Below, piece after piece: positions 61,308 through 64,000 of a stretch of 64,000 nucleotides of DNA. Source of the stretch: Bacteroidales bacterium (GTDB taxonomy: Bacteria; Bacteroidota; Bacteroidia; Bacteroidales; JAAYJT01); contig JACZJK010000042.1 in assembly GCA_014860575.1 (NCBI GenBank), positions 1 to 64,000 of the forward strand. The letters are read 5' to 3'. The position numbers and the translations under genes are program-made. The notes below the pieces were generated by a model. The model ran no database searches. It was not told the DNA's origin and saw only the letters and a list, made by a program, of their open reading frames with translations. How positions within the stretch are numbered: the first letter of the stretch is position 1; each line of letters begins with the position of its first letter.

Positions 61308-62567
61308 TTATTCCACCAGTTTCCTGCTCACCGGCATCGTCATACACCTGGCACCGCCACCGCCACGAGGTAGTTCAGATCCTTCAATGGTGATCAGACA
61401 GCGTTTGTATTGATCCGGATCAATCTTCCCATCCAGGATTTCAGTAGCTTTTATAATCTCAAATCCGCTGTTGCTAAGCGCTTCAGCAGTATTTACATTG
61501 CGTGCATAGCCGATAATTTTTCCGGGTGCGACCGCAAAGAAATTAGCGCCGCTGTGCCATTGTTCCCTTTCCTGCAGCCAGCGGTCGTTGGGGCCGCCAC
61601 ATAAAACTGGTTTCATATCCATGCCCAGCTTGCGAAGGCCTGCCGGCAGGTTTTCTACTTCCCGGATGGTTTTCACTTCACCAGCTTCGGCATAGATATG
61701 CACGGTCATATACTTATTCATTTTCATGATCACAGGATCATAGATCATGCAAACATCGCGGTCGAGCAGGGTGAATATCATATCGAGATGAATAAACGAC
61801 TCCGGCGCATAGGGCAATTCCTGCACCAGGATATGTTGCTTCTCGTTCTTCGCGTTCAGATGCTTAAGAATATAATCAATGCCTTGTGGTGTGGTACGCG
61901 AACCAATGCCGCAAATAAGAATGTCTTCGCGGGCCACAATTACATCGCCGCCTTCAATGGCAATGCCGGTATCGGCACCTTTATGAACTGCCGGATTGAT
62001 TGTTTTGGTGCTGAACAAGGGGTGGAAATCAAAAATTGCTTCCATGATCATGGTTTCGCGCAACCGCACCGACGAAGCCATGGATCCAATAAAAACATTA
62101 TCGTAAATAGAAATAGCGCCATCGCGGGTAAAAAAGAAATTATGCAAAGGTTTCAGTGAGAACCTCTCTTTGCTTAAGAAATTCGTTAGCGTATTCTTTT
62201 GAAGTGGAACCCCTTCAATCAGCGATTGCGAGAGCTGCTCCTCATCCATTTCCACTAGTGCGGGCGAAATGCAGCCTGCTTCTTCGTTTTTGCAAATCTT
62301 AAGAACAAGGCTCTCTTTGACCTTTTCATTTTTCAGAATATCGCGCAGCAAATCCCTGACTTCGAGGGTACGGGTAAAATGCTGCAATACGCCTTTGAAC
62401 TGGTTATACTCTTCAATGGCAACGTTCAGGTTCAGAATATCGCTATAGAGTGCACGCTCAGCGTTTTCGGGAGTCATGTTTTCCACCTCAGCGCCGGGGG
62501 TGTGAATCACCACGGCTTCAAGTTCGCCAATTTCGGAATAAATTTGGGTTGGTATTTTTTCCTGCAT
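61308..62567 (-). CDS. arcA: Arginine deiminase
   Basis: A 419-residue guanidino-modifying enzyme: arginine to citrulline + ammonia. FTRDGAISIYDNVFIG, EGGDVIVARED and SFIHLDMIFTLLDRD carry substrate-binding Asp/Glu/His residues, and the nucleophile Cys is in PRGGGGARCMTMPVSR near the C terminus. In a full arginine deiminase pathway it would feed citrulline to a transcarbamoylase and carbamate kinase; those genes are not in the window. Expressed alone from its own promoter. Confidence 0.94.
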   Translation of the reverse strand: MQEKIPTQIYSEIGELEAVVIHTPGAEVENMTPENAERALYSDILNLNVAIEEYNQFKGVLQHFTRTLEVRDLLRDILKNEKVKESLVLKICKNEEAGCISPALVEMDEEQLSQSLIEGVPLQKNTLTNFLSKERFSLKPLHNFFFTRDGAISIYDNVFIGSMASSVRLRETMIMEAIFDFHPLFSTKTINPAVHKGADTGIAIEGGDVIVAREDILICGIGSRTTPQGIDYILKHLNAKNEKQHILVQELPYAPESFIHLDMIFTLLDRDVCMIYDPVIMKMNKYMTVHIYAEAGEVKTIREVENLPAGLRKLGMDMKPVLCGGPNDRWLQEREQWHSGANFFAVAPGKIIGYARNVNTAEALSNSGFEIIKATEILDGKIDPDQYKRCLITIEGSELPRGGGGARCMTMPVSRKLVE

Positions 62568-62592
62568 AATGCTTGATCAATCAGTAAGCATG

Positions 62593-62600
62593 CAAATGTA
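62593..62600 (-). promoter_or_regulatory. Putative -7 box for arcA
   Basis: On the minus strand this reads TACATTTG (TAnnTTTG), 25 bases before the ATG. The 460-base gap 62568-63027 also holds the inverted-repeat element and the promoter of the last gene, and no other gene. Confidence 0.5.
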
Positions 62601-62750
62601 GGAAATATTTGCCGGAGAGAAAGGGGGCCTGAAGATACTCAGATATAGGCCATGGAAATAACATTAATTTAATGCTTATCCCTTTCAAAACACCTTATGC
62701 CGGGATTCATTAACAATGTATTTTAAAATTATAACTTTTAAAACCTTAAG

Positions 62751-62889
62751 CCCACACCGGAAAGCCACAAATTACTGATTTTTAGCGTTTATAGCCCCTA
62801 ACCACTATAGGGAAAACGCTAAAATTCATCAATTTGTGAAAGTCCTCGCCACGGCGAGGATTTAGGGGTATATTGACTTTTCGGAGTAG
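62751..62889. repeat. Imperfect inverted-repeat element, copy 2
   Basis: Left and right arms of 25 bases at 62766-62790 and 62814-62838 (TACTGATTTTTAGCGTTT against AAACGCTAAAATTCATCA) pair at 22 positions. It follows the same plan as 52270-52405, including an outer CACACCGG/TTCGGAGTAG pair. Where copy 1 has a TCCCC-TTTA-GGGGA hairpin, copy 2 has TCCTCGCC-AC-GGCGAGGA (62843-62860). Confidence 0.7.
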
Positions 62890-63008
62890 ACTTAACCTTA
62901 ATTGTATCCAACCCTATTGTGCATGTTTCTTGCGTTTACACTTTTCTCCAAATGGCTGGACTGCATCGTGCATATCAACTATATGATATGCAAAAAGGCA
63001 GAATGTCA

Positions 63009-63016
63009 TATCTTTG
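63009..63016 (+). promoter_or_regulatory. Putative -7 box for the CorC-like gene
   Basis: TATCTTTG (TAnnTTTG) ends 11 bases before the ATG, which implies a leader of only a few bases. Confidence 0.45.
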
Positions 63017-63027
63017 TCAAAAAAACA

Positions 63028-64000
63028 ATGGTAACGCTTCTCGCCTATTTATTCCTGGCATTAGTTATTTCATTCTTATGTTCAATAATGGAAGCTGTGC
63101 TGCTTTCAACACCTCAATCCTTTTTAATAGTTAATAAGGAAGCCGGGCACCCCTGGGCAAAACAATTTTCAGAATTAAAAGTCAACATTGACAAACCCCT
63201 TTCTGCCATCCTTTCACTGAATACTGTTGCCCACACTATCGGAGCAGCTGGTGTGGGAGCCCAGGCGATCAAGGTTTTTGGTGATGCCTATTTTGGAATT
63301 GTGTCGGCCATTTTAACAATACTGATTCTTGTTTTAACTGAGATAATTCCTAAAACCATTGGCGCCAAGTATTGGAGGAGTTTGACAAAGAGTGCAGCAT
63401 ATATAATCAGGGGAATGGTCATTATCACCTATCCATTGGTAATGATATCGCTGGTGATCACAAAACTGATATCAAAAAACTCAACAGAGCATGTTACCAG
63501 CAGGGAAGAAATTGCAGCATTGACCAATATAGGAGCCAGCGAAGGTGTTTTCTCAGAAAAAGAACATCGGATCATCCAAAATTTACTGAAACTTAAAAAT
63601 GTAAGAGTTACTGAAATAATGACCCCCAGGGTGGTTGTGGCTGTTGCCGATGAAAATCTTCCGCTTAAGGATTTTCTTGAAGATAAAGATTATCTGAAAT
63701 TTTCACGCATTCCTGTGTTTAAAGACTCTGAGGAAAATATCACAGGCTATGTTTTCAGACAAACTGTTTTTGAAAAGCTTGCTGAAGGTCAGCATGAGCT
63801 GAAACTCAAAGATATCAAACGGGAAATAGTGATTGTTCCTAATTCCATTGTGTTGTTTTCGCTTTGGGAAAAACTGCTTGAGAAAAAAGAGCACATAGCC
63901 CTGATTGTTGATGAATATGGTGGCCTCGATGGAGTTGTAACCATGGAAGATATCATCGAAACATTCCTGGGCCTCGAAATTGTTGATGAAAAAGACACCA
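63028..64000 (+). CDS. CNNM/CorC family transporter-like protein (partial)
   Basis: The first 324 residues of a protein cut by the window end. A CNNM-type membrane domain (about 1-150) has helices such as LLAYLFLALVISFLCSIMEA and the acidic/Pro motif TEIIPKTIGAKYW, followed by a CBS pair (about 200-310: VTEIMTPRVV and LIVDEYGGLDGVVTMEDIIE). Bacterial relatives (CorB/CorC, HlyC) handle magnesium and cobalt efflux or homeostasis. The C-terminal CorC/HlyC domain lies outside the window. No reading frame upstream suggests a longer protein. Confidence 0.85.
   Translation, partial: MVTLLAYLFLALVISFLCSIMEAVLLSTPQSFLIVNKEAGHPWAKQFSELKVNIDKPLSAILSLNTVAHTIGAAGVGAQAIKVFGDAYFGIVSAILTILILVLTEIIPKTIGAKYWRSLTKSAAYIIRGMVIITYPLVMISLVITKLISKNSTEHVTSREEIAALTNIGASEGVFSEKEHRIIQNLLKLKNVRVTEIMTPRVVVAVADENLPLKDFLEDKDYLKFSRIPVFKDSEENITGYVFRQTVFEKLAEGQHELKLKDIKREIVIVPNSIVLFSLWEKLLEKKEHIALIVDEYGGLDGVVTMEDIIETFLGLEIVDEKDT

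Overview
The window looks like a chromosomal segment of a Bacteroidota bacterium, probably Bacteroidales or a near relative. The sequence shows many TAnnTTTG -7 boxes at gene starts and almost no Shine-Dalgarno sequences. It has type IX secretion C-terminal domains on two proteins, lineage-typical families (DUF4296 and DUF5689 lipoproteins, a GH3-like acyl ligase, an HU-CCDC81/SPOR envelope protein), and a TGT of the kind without zinc cysteines. Several TTG and GTG starts are used. I cannot name a genus.

Layout. 0-19 kb is mostly housekeeping and envelope: ECF sigma factor and glycosyltransferase, tgt, an LptF/G permease, ispE, a GH3-like protein, a deoxynucleoside kinase, ppsR, kdsB, an HU/SPOR protein, trmB, an alkyltransferase-like protein, a possible ECF-transporter-like membrane protein, tatC, PspC/LiaF-like stress proteins, a serine hydrolase, lptB and kdsD. 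kdsB, kdsD, lptB and the LptF/G permease all serve LPS synthesis or export. 19-27 kb holds recQ, an OmpH-like protein, small lipoproteins, a helical-repeat protein, a T9SS-sorted thioredoxin-like protein, a broken GIY-YIG gene, the initiator tRNA and a strange mutated copy of part of that tRNA.

28.2-33.9 kb is the centrepiece: a compact bacterial microcompartment (BMC) operon. It encodes one hexamer, two tandem-domain trimers and four pentamer shell proteins, plus a CoA-acylating aldehyde dehydrogenase, an RpiB-like sugar-phosphate isomerase and a deoxyribose-5-phosphate aldolase. The aldehyde dehydrogenase and the aldolase carry N-terminal helices that look like encapsulation peptides. This gene set fits the sugar-phosphate-utilising (SPU) class of BMC. 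The likely chemistry is deoxyribose-5-phosphate to glyceraldehyde-3-phosphate plus acetaldehyde, then acetaldehyde to acetyl-CoA. No phosphotransacylase, alcohol dehydrogenase or regulator is present locally. A glutaryl-CoA-dehydrogenase-like gene follows.

35-42 kb returns to housekeeping (der, an Hsp15-like protein, a YoeB toxin-antitoxin pair, an rRNA methyltransferase, pyrC, a polyprenol-phosphate mannosyltransferase). 42-50 kb is a secreted-nuclease and uptake locus: a T9SS-sorted endonuclease I and a secreted endonuclease/exonuclease/phosphatase, divergent from a TonB-dependent receptor and a DUF5689 lipoprotein. My inference is that it feeds on extracellular DNA and could supply deoxyribose to the BMC. 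50-64 kb holds an S9 peptidase, mfd, a TolC/ABC-permease/adaptor efflux set without its ATPase, a hypothetical protein, arginine deiminase and a truncated CorC/HlyC-type protein.

Intergenic regions are unusually rich in degenerate low-complexity repeats, hairpins and short perfect palindromes. These form several families shared between distant sites. No IS element, integrase, CRISPR array or rRNA was seen.
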